Below are positions 1-10,251 of a DNA stretch of 64,000 bases, one piece after another (the first letter of the stretch is position 1; every line of letters starts with the position of its first letter). The stretch spans positions 105,713,823 to 105,777,822 of the forward strand of contig OW386291.2 in assembly GCA_936432065.2 (NCBI GenBank), given 5' to 3'. A program made the position numbers and the translations under genes. Source of the stretch: Rutpela maculata (taxonomy: Eukaryota > Arthropoda > Insecta > Coleoptera > Cerambycidae). The notes under the pieces are model-generated. The model saw nothing but the letters and a program-made list of their open reading frames with translations. It had not been told where the DNA came from and ran no database searches.

Positions 1-857
1 CGTTTACGAATCATATAGATCACGTAGTAACTAAACTAAACTCAGCTTATTACGCAATTAGAAATCTTCGACACATAATGGATCGCAAATATTTGTTAAA
101 CATCTACTACTCTCTTGCATACTCCCACATCAAGTATTTAATCATATACTGGGGACAAGCAACTAATATAAACAGAGTTTTTATTCTACAAAAAAGGATA
201 CTCAGATTAATATTTTCTCTTAACCCCTTAGATACATGCAGATTAGTATTTAAGGTACACAGCATTTTAACCACTGCTAGTGTTTTGATATATGAATCGG
301 CTCTATTTGTCAAAAACAATTTAGAAAAATTTTCACTAAACATTGTCATTCACAATCATCACACTCGTTCTTCAAATGACATACACTTAAAAAACATAAA
401 ATTAGCGACTTCCAAAAAAAGCGCATTTCATTCCTGCAGTGATATATATAACCATGTTCCTAGAAACATAAAAGAGATAAATAATATTAAGGGTTATAAA
501 AAGGAATTACATTCATTTCTCTGTAAAAAATGTTTCTACAGTTTAAAGGAGTTCTATGATTTCGAAAATCCCACTCTCGACGCTTGAATTTATTTTAACA
601 AATATGTATATAGCATTCTTTATGCATTTAGATAATTACAAAATATTATCTTTGTTTTTAAATGTTAACACCTGTATATCTGTTTTTATACTTTTTATGT
701 AATTATTTTATCGTTTATATTTATTTTTATTTATATTTTATACTGGCTACCTATAACTTATACATTATAATTATTGTTATTTCACTAATATTCTTCTTTG
801 ACTTGTACCATATCATTATATGATCTTATGGACAATAAAATTATTATTATTATTATA
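1..857 (+). mobile_element. 3' end of a Jockey/CR1-type LINE
   Basis: The window opens inside the last part of a non-LTR retrotransposon ORF2. It is followed by about 240 bp of AT-rich 3' UTR and a tail reading GACAATAAAATTATTATTATT near 830-857. A 3' tail of short ATT units right after an AATAAA-like motif is usual for insect Jockey/CR1-type LINEs. The 5' part lies outside the window, so length and truncation cannot be judged. The family assignment rests on the C-terminal RT-thumb style of the protein only. Confidence 0.75.
3..587 (+). CDS. C-terminal part of a LINE reverse transcriptase (partial)
   Basis: The frame is open from the first bases of the window to a TGA at 585-587 (about 194 residues), so the methionine at 78 is internal and not the start. 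The protein carries the block that follows the RT palm in Jockey/CR1 ORF2 proteins: an HIDHVVTKLNSAYYAIRNL segment, then YYSLAYSHIKYLIIYWG, then a QKRILRLIF helix about 20 residues later. Another LINE fragment in this window (61920-62603) shows the same LVDYGDVVYG...LQNSCMRYI pattern. The catalytic RT motifs and the endonuclease are upstream of the window. No frameshift is visible in this part, so the copy may be fairly young. It is not a host gene. Confidence 0.7.
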   Translation, partial: FTNHIDHVVTKLNSAYYAIRNLRHIMDRKYLLNIYYSLAYSHIKYLIIYWGQATNINRVFILQKRILRLIFSLNPLDTCRLVFKVHSILTTASVLIYESALFVKNNLEKFSLNIVIHNHHTRSSNDIHLKNIKLATSKKSAFHSCSDIYNHVPRNIKEINNIKGYKKELHSFLCKKCFYSLKEFYDFENPTLDA

Positions 858-2440
858 CTTTATTTACGATTATAACAATAAATATTAAATTGAGAAAATT
901 TTGTTTAAATTACTCAGTTTGATTATTAATAAAATTAACTGAAAAATTTTATTTTTATTCACCCTTTTATATTTGTTGTCCTCAAAGATTTAGCCACCTT
1001 TAAGTGGAGGTAGAATGTGATTTTTAATCGAAATAGTGCATAAACTGCTTGAAGACAAAAATCAGCTTTGTAGATTAATATTACGCGGTGGAAAATGCAA
1101 AACTTCTCCGCGAACTGCAATAGCTCGGAGCGCATATTCGGTCAAAAGTCTTGTTTTTTATGTTAGAGAAAAAATTAAAAAAGCGTCGGAAAGCTCAATC
1201 AATTCTCTTTACATAAGCTGTCTACAAATTTTTCGAAAAAAACGATAATTATCGAGATATTCGAGGAAATGTAATAAATTACACGTTTTCCTATAGAGTG
1301 TATGTGAATCTTAAAAAAATAATTTTTCTCAGAAACCTTTGTTTCGAAGATTAACGGAGTATCAAAGTAGTACATGATATTAAGTGAACATCGTATATGA
1401 GATCGATTTCAGTTAATTATCGATTAATGACGGTGACAAAATGGAGAAATTTTACCGACCCCTAATTCCTTAATTTTTGTCGGAATTCAATAAATAAAAA
1501 AAAGAGTTTTAGCAAATATAATGCTATTTAAGTTAACTAGAGTAGACTTTTGGCGTAGGAACCAAGATTAAAAAGTTGCCAACTGTAGAAGCTCAAAATT
1601 TGCGATTTTTTGTCGTACATGGCCAACATTTCAGTAGTTATCTCCGAAACGAAAAAAATTCTGATAGTAGCGAAAGATTTGTAATGGAAAATACTCGTTT
1701 GATCTTGTTTTTTATTTTGAGCTAATTCCCACCGTTTCGGAGATATCTGCGAAAAATAACAAAAAACAGCTTACATTTCGGAGTCGAAAAAATTGCAAAA
1801 ACATGCAAACTTGTCACGTTCATATTTTTCGAAAAACACCATTGGGACGGCCGTACGATGTCGCGACGTAAAGAGGAAGTGTTCCAGATAAACCTGATAG
1901 TAAATTGCACGGCGAAATTCGAAAATTCGGCTCGGCAAGAACGAATCAAAAGTAGCATTTTGTGACATTTCAGAAAATCTTTATAGATATTAACGCGAAT
2001 AATCTGTCACTACCTCCCTGGCTCCACCTTCGTGTGTTCGCGTTAAGTTGATTGGACAGGCTAGGCATGAAGATAAAGGTGATTGGCTCTGTACCTAGTG
2101 AGTTATAATAACTCACGCATTATAACTCACGCTGTTTGTTTATGGATACTATTAATTGATCAAAAGCAGTTCACTAATTAGTATATAACCTAATAAGAGT
2201 AGATAAAGAAATTTTTTTTCACAGTGTGAAATAAAACTTATTGGTTTCTGGAAACATCAATAGAATTTAGTCTATCTTTACAAAATTATACTGTTTTCTA
2301 ATATCGAATGGCGATACAAAAAATTTTGTATATAACTCGAGACTAAAATGTGTTTTTTTTACTCGTGTGGTTTATAGCACTCGCCTTCGGCTCGTACTAT
2401 AAACGCCCCACTTATAAAAAAAACACCATTTTAGCCACTT
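858..2440. other. AT-rich DNA without a recognisable gene
   Basis: Short ORFs here (1036-1248 plus, 1722-1968 minus) show no family resemblance and low-complexity composition; I treat them as chance. The phrase CCGTTTCGGAGATAT at 1732-1746 also occurs near 45598 and 51211 in the large duplicated segment, so part of this stretch belongs to a dispersed repeat. At 2099-2130 GAGTTATAA and TTATAACTC lie close together as small palindromes, and at 2378-2400 there is an actcgccttcggctcg palindrome; these are common in insect non-autonomous elements. Confidence 0.4.
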
Positions 2441-2464
2441 ATATAAAATACTATTGTTTCATAT

Positions 2465-2721
2465 TTTGCAGCATCGTGTAACTCTGTTTTGGACTTTTTA
2501 CGATTCCGTTTAACCGAAGCTTGAGGTTCCACATTTTCTTTGTCGTTTTTAGCTATTTTTCTTACAGTCTTTTCATCGATTTTTAAAGCCTCACCCTCTC
2601 ATCTTTGAACAGCTGTTATTGACAATAAAAGTTCACCATTTCCACTTTCCTTTTGAAAATATTCCAACAAATTCAAAACTAACTGCTGTGATTGCGGATT
2701 TAAAAATTCACCAGGATGCAT
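2465..2721 (-). pseudogene. HTH N-terminus of a Tc1/IS630-like transposase, broken
   Basis: Reading from an ATG at 2721 on the minus strand gives MHPGEFLNPQSQQLVLNLL, EYFQKESGNGELLLSITAVQ, then an in-frame TGA, then EGEALKIDEKTVRKIAKND and a basic stretch KRNRKKSK. The order (hydrophobic helix, ITAVQ helix, AL.I...TV.KI recognition helix, basic linker) is that of the HTH regions at the N-terminus of insect DDE transposases and their domesticated relatives. Nothing like a DDE domain follows downstream; the frame runs into AT-rich repeat by 2440. I infer a truncated relic. A domesticated two-exon gene is possible but the stop in the middle argues against it. Confidence 0.5.
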
Positions 2722-3710
2722 GTTTATTATTTTAACAATAGAACAAAACTAAAATTGCCCACTTCGGCACTAATTGACATAAGTGCACTATACCTGCTAT
2801 ACCCGACTTCCGAGAAAATCGTCCCACCCCTGAAATCAACACGCGTTACGCAAATTAGTTTGCTGTCGAACAATAGAAATGCTGCACATCAGTCATAACT
2901 TGACCACAAAGATTAAAGCTTACGTTACAGATTAGGTTACAATCAATATTTCAATAAAAACAAGGAAGGATAGAGTTCCGGACGATATTCCTTACACTAT
3001 ATGACCGGGATTCTATCAGCGAACGGACTTTATATTGGTTGATCCATTTACGCTTTGTAACATAAACTTATGTCTCTTTAAATGGAATACCCGGTATATT
3101 ATTACATATTTGGATTTTTCTTTTGAAGACCATTCATACAATATACTATTTGATGGGTCTGCTATGAATCGGTACCATGATCTGGATGAATTTGTACCAA
3201 AAACATGTCAAGAACTTTCAACCGCCTTAGAAAGAACCGTATACAAATCGCATACTTAGATAGAATGGTTAAGTACGATGGAGAGACTAAATTGCCTGAC
3301 CGGGACGTTCAGGTTTAAGGAGGGGACAGTGTTACAGCTTCATACCCCCTTTACAGAGATCTGTAATATACCCTCCTTCAGTACCCAGTTAACAACTTGG
3401 ATGCCATTCGACGTCGATTTGGTGTCGAAGAGGTGACGCCACCAATTTCGATATGTGAAATAAGACATAAATTCGACGTCGAATCGACCTAAATTGTGTC
3501 TTTTGATACGTCGATCCGACGTGGAAAACAAACTGAATAGGTGTTATTTGATTAATTAGGTTAGGTTGTCAGACACCTTCTTAGGTTAAGTTTCAATGTG
3601 GAGAATATCCCTTGGAACAGACTGCTCTCTCTTGTGAAGAGCACGTCGCGAATGTACAACGAGCCGACAGACCTGAGTGCTGCAGATTTTGACATGTGCT
3701 CGCGTTTTCT
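2722..3710. other. no gene recognised
   Basis: ORFs of 60-75 codons at 2716-2898, 3035-3259 (plus) and 3340-3531 (minus) have no recognisable domain. The sequence at 3405-3530 is rich in CGACGTCGA palindromes (CGACGTCGAT, TTCGACGTCGAAT), which may mark another old repeat. Confidence 0.35.
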
Positions 3711-3734
3711 AATAATAATAATAATAATAATAAT
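3711..3734. repeat. (AAT)8 microsatellite
   Basis: Eight AAT units. This is the same trinucleotide that hosts the retrotransposon cluster at 23405-41646, but no element sits in this short tract. Confidence 0.9.
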
Positions 3735-4562
3735 GTCGAGAATACATTAAATCAACGTAGCGGATTAGGTAATTATTTGCTACCTTTCATACTTGCTTTA
3801 AAACAGTTTCTAAATGAGGCTTTGTACCTTGAAATATTTAGTAAGTCCCTTAAAAATTCCTATTATTACAAAAAAAAAGTATTTACGTGTACCTACATAA
3901 AATTTTTAGTTTCAATCATTGACTCCTCTATTTTTTCGAGCTAATAATAATTAAATAATTCTCAATATGTTCAATGAACATTTATTAATTCAATTATTTC
4001 CAAAAACAAAGTTTACATTTTCATGGCAAGTTTTCGGAGTTCCGTATTTTCGAATAAACTTGGTTACTTTCTTGCAATGTTACTTAATATGTGGCACAAC
4101 TTAATTTCCACCAGCATTTTTTGACCTCATCTTTAGAAATTAGTGAAAAACAAGCTATTTCTGCCATCTGTTAAGTGTCTAATGTTAAATGTCTAATGTT
4201 ACGAATATTTGTTAACCTAATTACTTTATTATACACCAATGGGTCCCCTGTTTTAATGTATCTAATTAACACCTAATAAATATGTCGTTAATTCTAGGTA
4301 AATCAATAACTTCACCTATTATTCTACAACCTAACAAGTTTCGTTTTGGTGGCCAATTTATACTTCATAGGTCATTTTACTTATTAGACCTTACATGAAA
4401 CCAAGAGGTTACTTTATTCGATTGTTTGTGTTTATTTGTGCTCAGTGTATTTCCTTAGTGTACTTATTACCTCCCTTGCTTACTGAAGGGAAGTGTTGTA
4501 ATTTTGGTAAAATCACCCTCCAAGATTTCTCCGGATTGTCATGTTTCAGAGTATGTAGGTTA
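3735..4562. other. non-coding AT-rich DNA
   Basis: No gene seen. Motifs of the form ACCTAATTA / TAGGTAAT / ATTAGGTC recur here and again at 5800-7010, suggesting both belong to one old AT-rich repeat family. A short run of GTCTGTCTGCCTGTCTGTCTG lies at 4588-4609. Confidence 0.35.
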
Positions 4563-5765
4563 TGAAAATTAAAGCCATTTAATTATGTCTGTCTGCCTGT
4601 CTGTCTGTTGGCGCTATATCTGGGAAACCACTTCACGGAGAAGAATAATATTTGGTAGATAGTTGATGCCATGGGCGCAGCCAGGGGGGGAGCCATGGGG
4701 CCCGGGTCCCCCCAAGCCGTCTACCATGAGCCAAAAAATAAAGAAGCATAATGTCTATCAGTACAAAGCAGTATCTAAATTATCCCTTGAAATAAATATT
4801 TTGTAATTAATGCCAATATTATCTAGTAGAGGAATCTACATACACAACCATTTTCTGAAAAATTTTCCTCATCCTCTGGGGAGGCCGGTTCTATTGCCCT
4901 CCTCCCGATGAATTTTCTGGCTGCGCCACTGGTCGACGCTACTGCCAACGAAGAACTGGGATATACTCCCATCGAAATATATACAAGGTGGACCCCACAA
5001 AAAATATAGTTAGGGAAAAAAATGTGACAGAAGACAGTAATGTTTGGCATTTAGTTAACACAACTGTCAAGGAAGAAAAATATGAAAAATATATAAAAAA
5101 AATTTGAAAACGTGATAGAGAGCAATAATATTTTGCATATAGTTAGCATAAGTATTAATAATAACTTGCGTGTAGTTAACAGAACTGTCAAATATGAAAA
5201 ATATACAGGCCAGTCACCCTAAAAAAATTAATTAAAAAAATGTGATGGAGACGATAATATTTCGTATGTAGTTAGTACAAGTGTCAAGGCAAATATTTAA
5301 AAAAATATACAGGAAATATACAGGATTGTCATCCAAAAAATTAATAAAAAAATGTGAAGGAGATAATAATATTTCGCATGCAGCTAACACAACTGTCAAA
5401 GAAAAATATAAAAAAATTACACATGGTGGCCACCCTAAAAAAAATTATGAAAAAATGTGATGGATGATAATATTTCGCAAGTTAATACAACTGCAAGGTA
5501 AAAAATGAAAATTATACAGGGTGACCACTATAAAAAGTATTTAAGGTGGAAATAATATTTGGACTGTAGTTGACACAATTACCGAGGATGAAACCTGACA
5601 TACTTTTAGTTAAAAGTTGAGTTTAGAAAATAACTAATTAAGAAACGGCGGTGGAAAATAGTATTTGGAATGTTGTTGTCACTATTGCCAGGAAGAAAAC
5701 CTGATATACTTTTAATTAAAAAAGTATACAAGGTAGTCATCCCACAGAAAAGACTATAAGTTCTT
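4563..5765 (+). repeat. degenerate satellite array, unit about 110 bp
   Basis: A unit with the landmarks AATAATATTTGGCATGTAG, TTAACACAACTGTCAAGGA, then ATACAGGGTGGCCACCC and AAAAATGTGATGGAGA recurs at least seven times with much divergence; the AATATTT landmark is near 4650, 5041, 5128, 5249, 5367, 5469, 5549 and 5662. Spacing is about 85 to 120 bp. The reverse complement of one unit occurs near 14780-14920, so the family is dispersed. No coding content is seen. A hAT-type element splits the array near its left end. Confidence 0.6.
4670..4931. mobile_element. 262-bp hAT-type MITE
   Basis: The left end reads CATGGGCGCAGCCAG and the right end CTGGCTGCGCCACTG, which are imperfect terminal inverted repeats. 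The flanking octamers are GTTGATGC (4662-4669) and GTCGACGC (4932-4939), matching at 6 of 8 positions, as expected for an old 8-bp target duplication of the hAT superfamily. The satellite unit around it resumes directly after the right octamer (CTACTGCCAACGAAGAA), which supports a real insertion. There is no coding capacity. Confidence 0.6.
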
Positions 5766-6289
5766 AATGGTATACTCAATTTCATGCACGTCACTTATGT
5801 TGGTAAAATTCAACTAAATAAGTAATTAAAATTTTTGTCCAATAGGTGCAAATAACGTATTGGTTGAATAATGAAGTGATTTCGAGTTTTTGGTGGAAAT
5901 ATAAGTATTTTTAGGGTCCTCATTAGGTTTCTAAGAAGCTTTCTGCACGATCACCTATTTAGTTATTTCAATACACTTCACTATCTTCTATCGGGGTGTA
6001 TTGATAACGTCAACAAAATTACTTAATGAGTTATTTAACGAAAATATTACTTATTAGGTCACAAATATCCCCTTGTAATGAAGCATTCATAAATTCATGT
6101 TTCCGGATTTACACACGACACCAATGTGCACACGGCACGCAAATCTACCCAGTTTCCATCTAGAGGCACGGGTTTGCACAGGACACTAAACTATACGCAA
6201 TTCTACGTCATCAGTAAGTGAGGATTCTCGTATAGAAAAGCCCAGCCCCAAATCAATAGATTCAGTGTGGACAATTCTGTCAATCTGTC
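5766..6289. other. non-coding AT-rich DNA
   Basis: No gene seen. TTACTTATTAGGTC and ACCTATTTAGTTA motifs recall those at 3735-4560. Confidence 0.35.
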
Positions 6290-6530
6290 TTCAGCGTGGT
6301 GAGCTGAACATATTACAGTTTTGTGCATCTCCCGACGCAAACACGACGGAACGAATGCAATCTGACCCTGGGAATCCTTCAGCGTGCTGAGCTGGGACCC
6401 CTCGAGTCGTTAGTCATTCCCCGACGCCGTCAGAACCAGAGCGGATGAGCCTGACCTGGAGACCTACTACAGCGTGTTGAGCTGGGAAACTTCTTGAGTC
6501 GACGATATTCGCCCGACGCCCGATACCACT
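6290..6530 (+). repeat. GC-rich tandem repeat, three units of about 85-90 bp
   Basis: CAGCGTGGTGAGCTG, CAGCGTGCTGAGCTG and CAGCGTGTTGAGCTG start three successive units; each continues to a CCGACGC block (near 6332, 6420 and 6512). The middle position of the GTGNTGAG core differs in each unit. No reading frame runs through all three. The composition is much more GC-rich than the surroundings. Confidence 0.55.
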
Positions 6531-6565
6531 CCAGTAGCAGCAACTAATCGCGTATCGCATCGTTA

Positions 6566-6567
<2 letters not shown>

Positions 6568-6602
<35 letters not shown>
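6568..6602. repeat. (CT)n microsatellite
   Basis: About 17 uninterrupted CT units. Confidence 0.95.
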
Positions 6603-6606
<4 letters not shown>

Positions 6607-7174
6607 TAGAAAATGTTATCCTAAGAACCGTAAAAGATACGGACCTGTATAACCTGTACAACCTGTATGTTATGTAACACTGCCACGTATTACCTTACGA
6701 AGAAGAAAATAAATTGTTTATATTTTTATTGGGCTGTCTTATTAACTAATCTGGACCCCGATAAATCTCCAAACCAGCTACCCGACAACAAACCATTACA
6801 CCCTTATTTACATTACCAAATTGTTTCAAATAGGTCACTTTTTACCTACAAAATAGTTAGCAAAATATTTGTCATAGCTTATTAAGGCATTAATTTCACT
6901 AATAATTTACCTGTACCTAATAGAGAACACGGCGACTTAACTAAATGAACTTTAAAATTACCTAATTTCGACCTGTTTTGGTCCAATTTCCTTTACCTGA
7001 AGTCGTCGACACCTAAATTGTTAGCTGGGTAGAGACCCGCACAAAATCAGTAAGTGAGTAAGTTGGTAATTCGGCAATAATCCGAGAGATGGGGTTGGAA
7101 TATAAAAACCATCCAGAAACTACTGACATATATCTAGAATAGTGTAGAGAATTCCAGAGCCACCTACTTAGCAT
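6603..7174. other. no gene recognised
   Basis: A 72-codon ORF at 6667-6885 has no recognisable domain. The stretch 6885-7010 again shows ACCTAAT-type motifs. Confidence 0.3.
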
Positions 7175-7227
7175 TATAAATAGAAAACGAGTGGGCGCAC
7201 AGTAGAGTTCAGTTAGACAGTTCAGTT
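7175..7227 (+). promoter_or_regulatory. TATA box plus arthropod initiator, possible solo-LTR promoter
   Basis: TATAAATAG (7175-7183) is followed by two TTCAGTT motifs (7208-7214 and 7221-7227). TCAGTT fits the arthropod initiator consensus TCAGTY; the spacing to the first one, about 35 bp, is a little long. Downstream sequence to about 7440 has no gene. The arrangement resembles the U3/R region of a retrovirus-like LTR, but I found no second copy or primer site here, so a solo LTR is only a suggestion. Confidence 0.3.
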
Positions 7228-7549
7228 CAGATAGTGAGTTGAGAACAGATCAAGAAGAAGTAAGCAAAGTGGCAAAGTGAATTATTGGATTATAGTACTG
7301 TGTTATATTAGTGAAGTAATTATTTGCTGTAATTAGTACGCCACTTAATAAATTAGTGTTCAGTGTTACCCTGGTGTTATAGTTTCGGAACCCACAGAAC
7401 AAGGGCGTAAATGTTGTGGAGCCACAGAAAATCGACCTAGATCGAAAGATACACATAAGATTCCGTATAAATTTATTACAAAGACCCTTTCAGAGAATAA
7501 CTAATCTTAATTAAGGCATCTGCGCTGAAGACTGACACAAAAAGACTTA

Positions 7550-8010
7550 AACACGTTTGCAGAGACGTGGGCACAAAATATTTTTACGTCCAGAATGTAA
7601 AAAATAAAGTATATTTTGGACATGGAAAAAAATGTTTCAAAGATACACTAAAAGTGGAGTAGTGAAATAAATTTTGGACATGAAAAAAGTATATTATACT
7701 TTTCAAAAATGTTTAAATTTTATCGATTCACGAAACTTGAGGAAATTGGGGACGTAGTAATTGTGAATATAACAAAAAAGAATGACAATAAAATTTTGAC
7801 GAGGCGATGTACTGAAAAGCCAGACTGAAAAAAATGTGGCAAATGTGTCTATATGGAATTATTAGGCAAAAATTAGCAAAAATGGTCAAGGCCGGTTTCT
7901 CGAATGAAATAAATTTGGGTTCATCCAGCAACTTGTCACTTGGCCGAGAGCGTTGGAGAATCCATAGAAAGCCACGGTAGCAAAACAAATACAGGTCTTT
8001 ATAGATGGCC
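7550..8010 (+). repeat. dispersed repeat, copy 1
   Basis: The block GCAAAAATTAGCAAAAATGG, then CAAGGCCGGTTTCTC and CACTTGGCCGAG reappears in inverted orientation at 55290-55690, together with its flanks (AATGACAATAAAATTTTGA; GGACATGGAAAAA). The two copies are clearly diverged. The minus-strand ORF at 7728-8012 (94 codons) lies in this repeat and shows no known domain. Confidence 0.5.
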
Positions 8011-8569
8011 AAATTAAAGAGAAAATCGCCGTGTGCGTAGTAAGATCAAAAGGTCATTTTCATGAAGGTCACTCGAAAGCGAGGTCATGTCACACACCCT
8101 ATATTAAACCGTCAGCCGTAAAGGAGGCAGGAAAACCATGTAACTCATATATTGAACTCCGTTTTTGCGAATGATAAAATCACTATTGGAATTTTAAAGC
8201 CAACCACAAGCGTCCCTAAGTTTCAGTAAAATATTTTAATATTATCACCGTTAGTTCCAAAGCCAAAGTACTTTTATAAAACTGATTAAGAGATCTATAA
8301 GTAAAGATACAATACAGTGTAAAAATATAAACTAAAGTACATCTGTACAACTTTTACCTTTTTCGTCTATCAAACATCACATAAATATATTCCAAGTGCA
8401 GAATTCTTTAAGATATCTTTAAGAAGTTCTATTTACTGCCCGCGAGGATATCTTGTATTTATGTACTCTAGAAGTCCTACCGAAATCAAAATGAGAAATA
8501 TTTATATGTGCTCAACTTTTATGCACTGGGGAAATGTAAACTGGGCATTATATAGGCATTTCAACTTTT
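8011..8569. other. no gene recognised
   Basis: AT-rich non-coding sequence; no ORF over 60 codons and no repeat structure noticed. Confidence 0.3.
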
Positions 8570-8780
8570 GTTAACCCACAGATATTACAATTACCGAAAA
8601 TGTTCCGATATATGTATTATTTTACAGACACATCCACGTATACTTTTTTTTAACTATATTTTTTATAGGTTGTCACTATTTAACTTTTATAAACTTTTAT
8701 GGGTATACATTGGTGACAGAGCATTATAAAGCACGTCTGGTCGCCTCGACAGCAAGATGACAAGTCCAATGTGTTGCCGC
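8570..8780 (+). repeat. dispersed direct repeat, copy 1
   Basis: The sequence AATTACCGAAAATGTTCCGATATAT...CAGACACATCC...CAGAGCA..AAGCACGTCTGGTCGCCTCG matches 9720-9905 with moderate divergence (AATTACTGAAAATGCTCCGAGATATAT...GACAGCACTTGTGAGATGCGTCTGCTAGCATCG). The second copy directly abuts the stop of the HTH gene at 9889. Confidence 0.45.
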
Positions 8781-9719
8781 GTTGTGTTCGTTATTTAATG
8801 TTTATGCTCCTCTTTTTGTGTTTCTGCTTCTACAGATATTTTTTCTTCTCCTTCTGAGTTTTCTGATTACTCGATTTCTAGTTCTGGTAGGGTATATCGC
8901 TGCGGTTTCTTTGTGGAGTTCATTTTTCCCACTCGCTTTCTTTCCCAGTATTTTGGTCGCTTCCCAGTTTGTTCATGATCCTCTTAGTTGTTGTTTTCCA
9001 CCTGCAACCCGGTCTCCCCATTTTTAGCGTGAAATATAATGTAACATTTTTCATTTAACGAGCGCAATTTTGACCTGAAAAGCTTCACTTAATAATTTAC
9101 CTAAGAAAATATAAGGGAATATAATGACCATACTTTAAGAGTAATGCATTTGATTATTACGTGCGTTATGCTAATATGTACCACCCTGTAGAATTTTTCA
9201 CTCAGCAACGGTTTTTCATTGTAATTAAAAATTATTTATTTGAAACCAAATACCTTAAAAACGTCTGCACGACTATTTCTTTATTTATTCTTTCAAATAC
9301 AAATATTTACATCTTATTATTATTTTTATCTGAAATGAATATGACGCTCCATCTGTTTGTGTTCCAAATAGTGCTATTAGTTATTTCACTCAAGTGAATG
9401 GGAGATCGGTGTTAACGGATTTATTTGGTTTGGCCGTAATTTATGCCCTCGCCCGCTTGGGACCGCCCGACCCTAAATTCTAAGAAATTCGGTACTTCTT
9501 ACCCTCAAGATGGTAACAAAAGGTGATAACATACTAGCCTAGTGGGCTTATTAATTAAAAATAATGCACTTGCTATTATTAAAAATTAATTAAAGACACT
9601 TATCGTTCGTTGCTTTGGGATTATCTCTTCAGGTGTTAATAGACGATGTCACTGCACTATAGGTACTATAATTTACTGCATAGACCAGAAGCACTGTAGA
9701 ATTATTTGGTTTGGGTACT
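8781..9719. other. no gene recognised
   Basis: A hydrophobic 81-codon ORF (8782-9027) and a 78-codon ORF (9161-9397) are present. Both are driven by T-rich DNA and show no family resemblance. Nothing else is seen. Confidence 0.3.
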
Positions 9720-9905
9720 TAATTAAACACTAACTAATATTTATAAAATTACTGAAAATGCTCCGAGATATATATTAACTTTCAAACACATGCTATCCAC
9801 TTATGCGAACTTAAATATATCTTCTACACTTAACTTTTAGATATTTTTATAGACAGCACTTGTGAGATGCGTCTGCTAGCATCGGCAGTCACACTAGTGC
9901 CATTC
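9720..9905 (+). repeat. dispersed direct repeat, copy 2
   Basis: Diverged second copy of the repeat at 8570-8780, in the same orientation about 1.15 kb away. The two copies may be ends of one element or two separate insertions. It ends inside the last codons of the minus-strand HTH gene. Confidence 0.45.
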
Positions 9906-10251
9906 CTAAATTTTCCCGTATCTCAGACGATATATTAGGATTTTCTCTTACAGTTTCTAAAACAATATTTTCTACAGCTTCTCTACCTGCTTTAGTATAT
10001 ATTTTTGCTCGAGGTTTTACAAATGATCCAAACTCTTTTAAATTTTGTTGTAGCCTTTTGAATATTTTTATGTCTGGCTGTCTCTTTTCTGGATATCTAA
10101 AAATATTGTTTAGGCGGCACTTTTGGCACGAAGTTTTGCTGTCTATAACTTACCTATTAAAATAAAGTTGGGAAGCTAATTTTGAGTCTTCTCCGCATTT
10201 TATAAAACTCTTAATCACATCAAATTTTTCACCGTTACTAAATTGAACCAT
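9889..10251 (-). CDS. two-exon helix-turn-helix protein (DUF4817-like, transposon-derived)
   Basis: Exon 1 runs from an ATG at 10251 to 10154 and ends AATAG before a GTAAGT donor. The 57-bp intron (10153-10097) ends TATTTTTAG. Exon 2 (10096-9889) continues the codon in frame and stops at TGA 9891-9889, giving 101 residues. Exon 1 encodes MVQFSNGEKFDVIKSFIKC and exon 2 starts YPEKRQPDIKIFKRLQQNL; the joined LYFNRYPEKRQPD matches the 'lY..rfP.R..Ps..tF..L...L...GS' pattern of the DUF4817 HTH found in front of insect DDE transposases. A second HTH (EAVENIVLETVRENPNISS) follows. The usual DDE domain is absent; the end coincides with a dispersed repeat, so the gene may be truncated or a domesticated HTH. 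There is no internal stop. Confidence 0.6.

Noticed and set aside
1036..1248. 70-codon ORF as a small gene
   Set aside because: No domain, no supporting signals, surrounded by stops in AT-rich repeat DNA.
3340..3531. Minus-strand 63-codon ORF with RNWWRHLFDTKSTSN
   Set aside because: It looks protein-like but I recognise no family, and the region is full of CGACGTCGA palindromes that could create the frame by chance.
4563..5765. CRISPR-like array
   Set aside because: Units diverge along their whole length, there are no constant short repeats with unique spacers, and the context is an insect genome.
8782..9027. Hydrophobic 81-codon ORF as a membrane protein
   Set aside because: The hydrophobicity follows from T-rich DNA and there is no start context, homology pattern or neighbour to support it.
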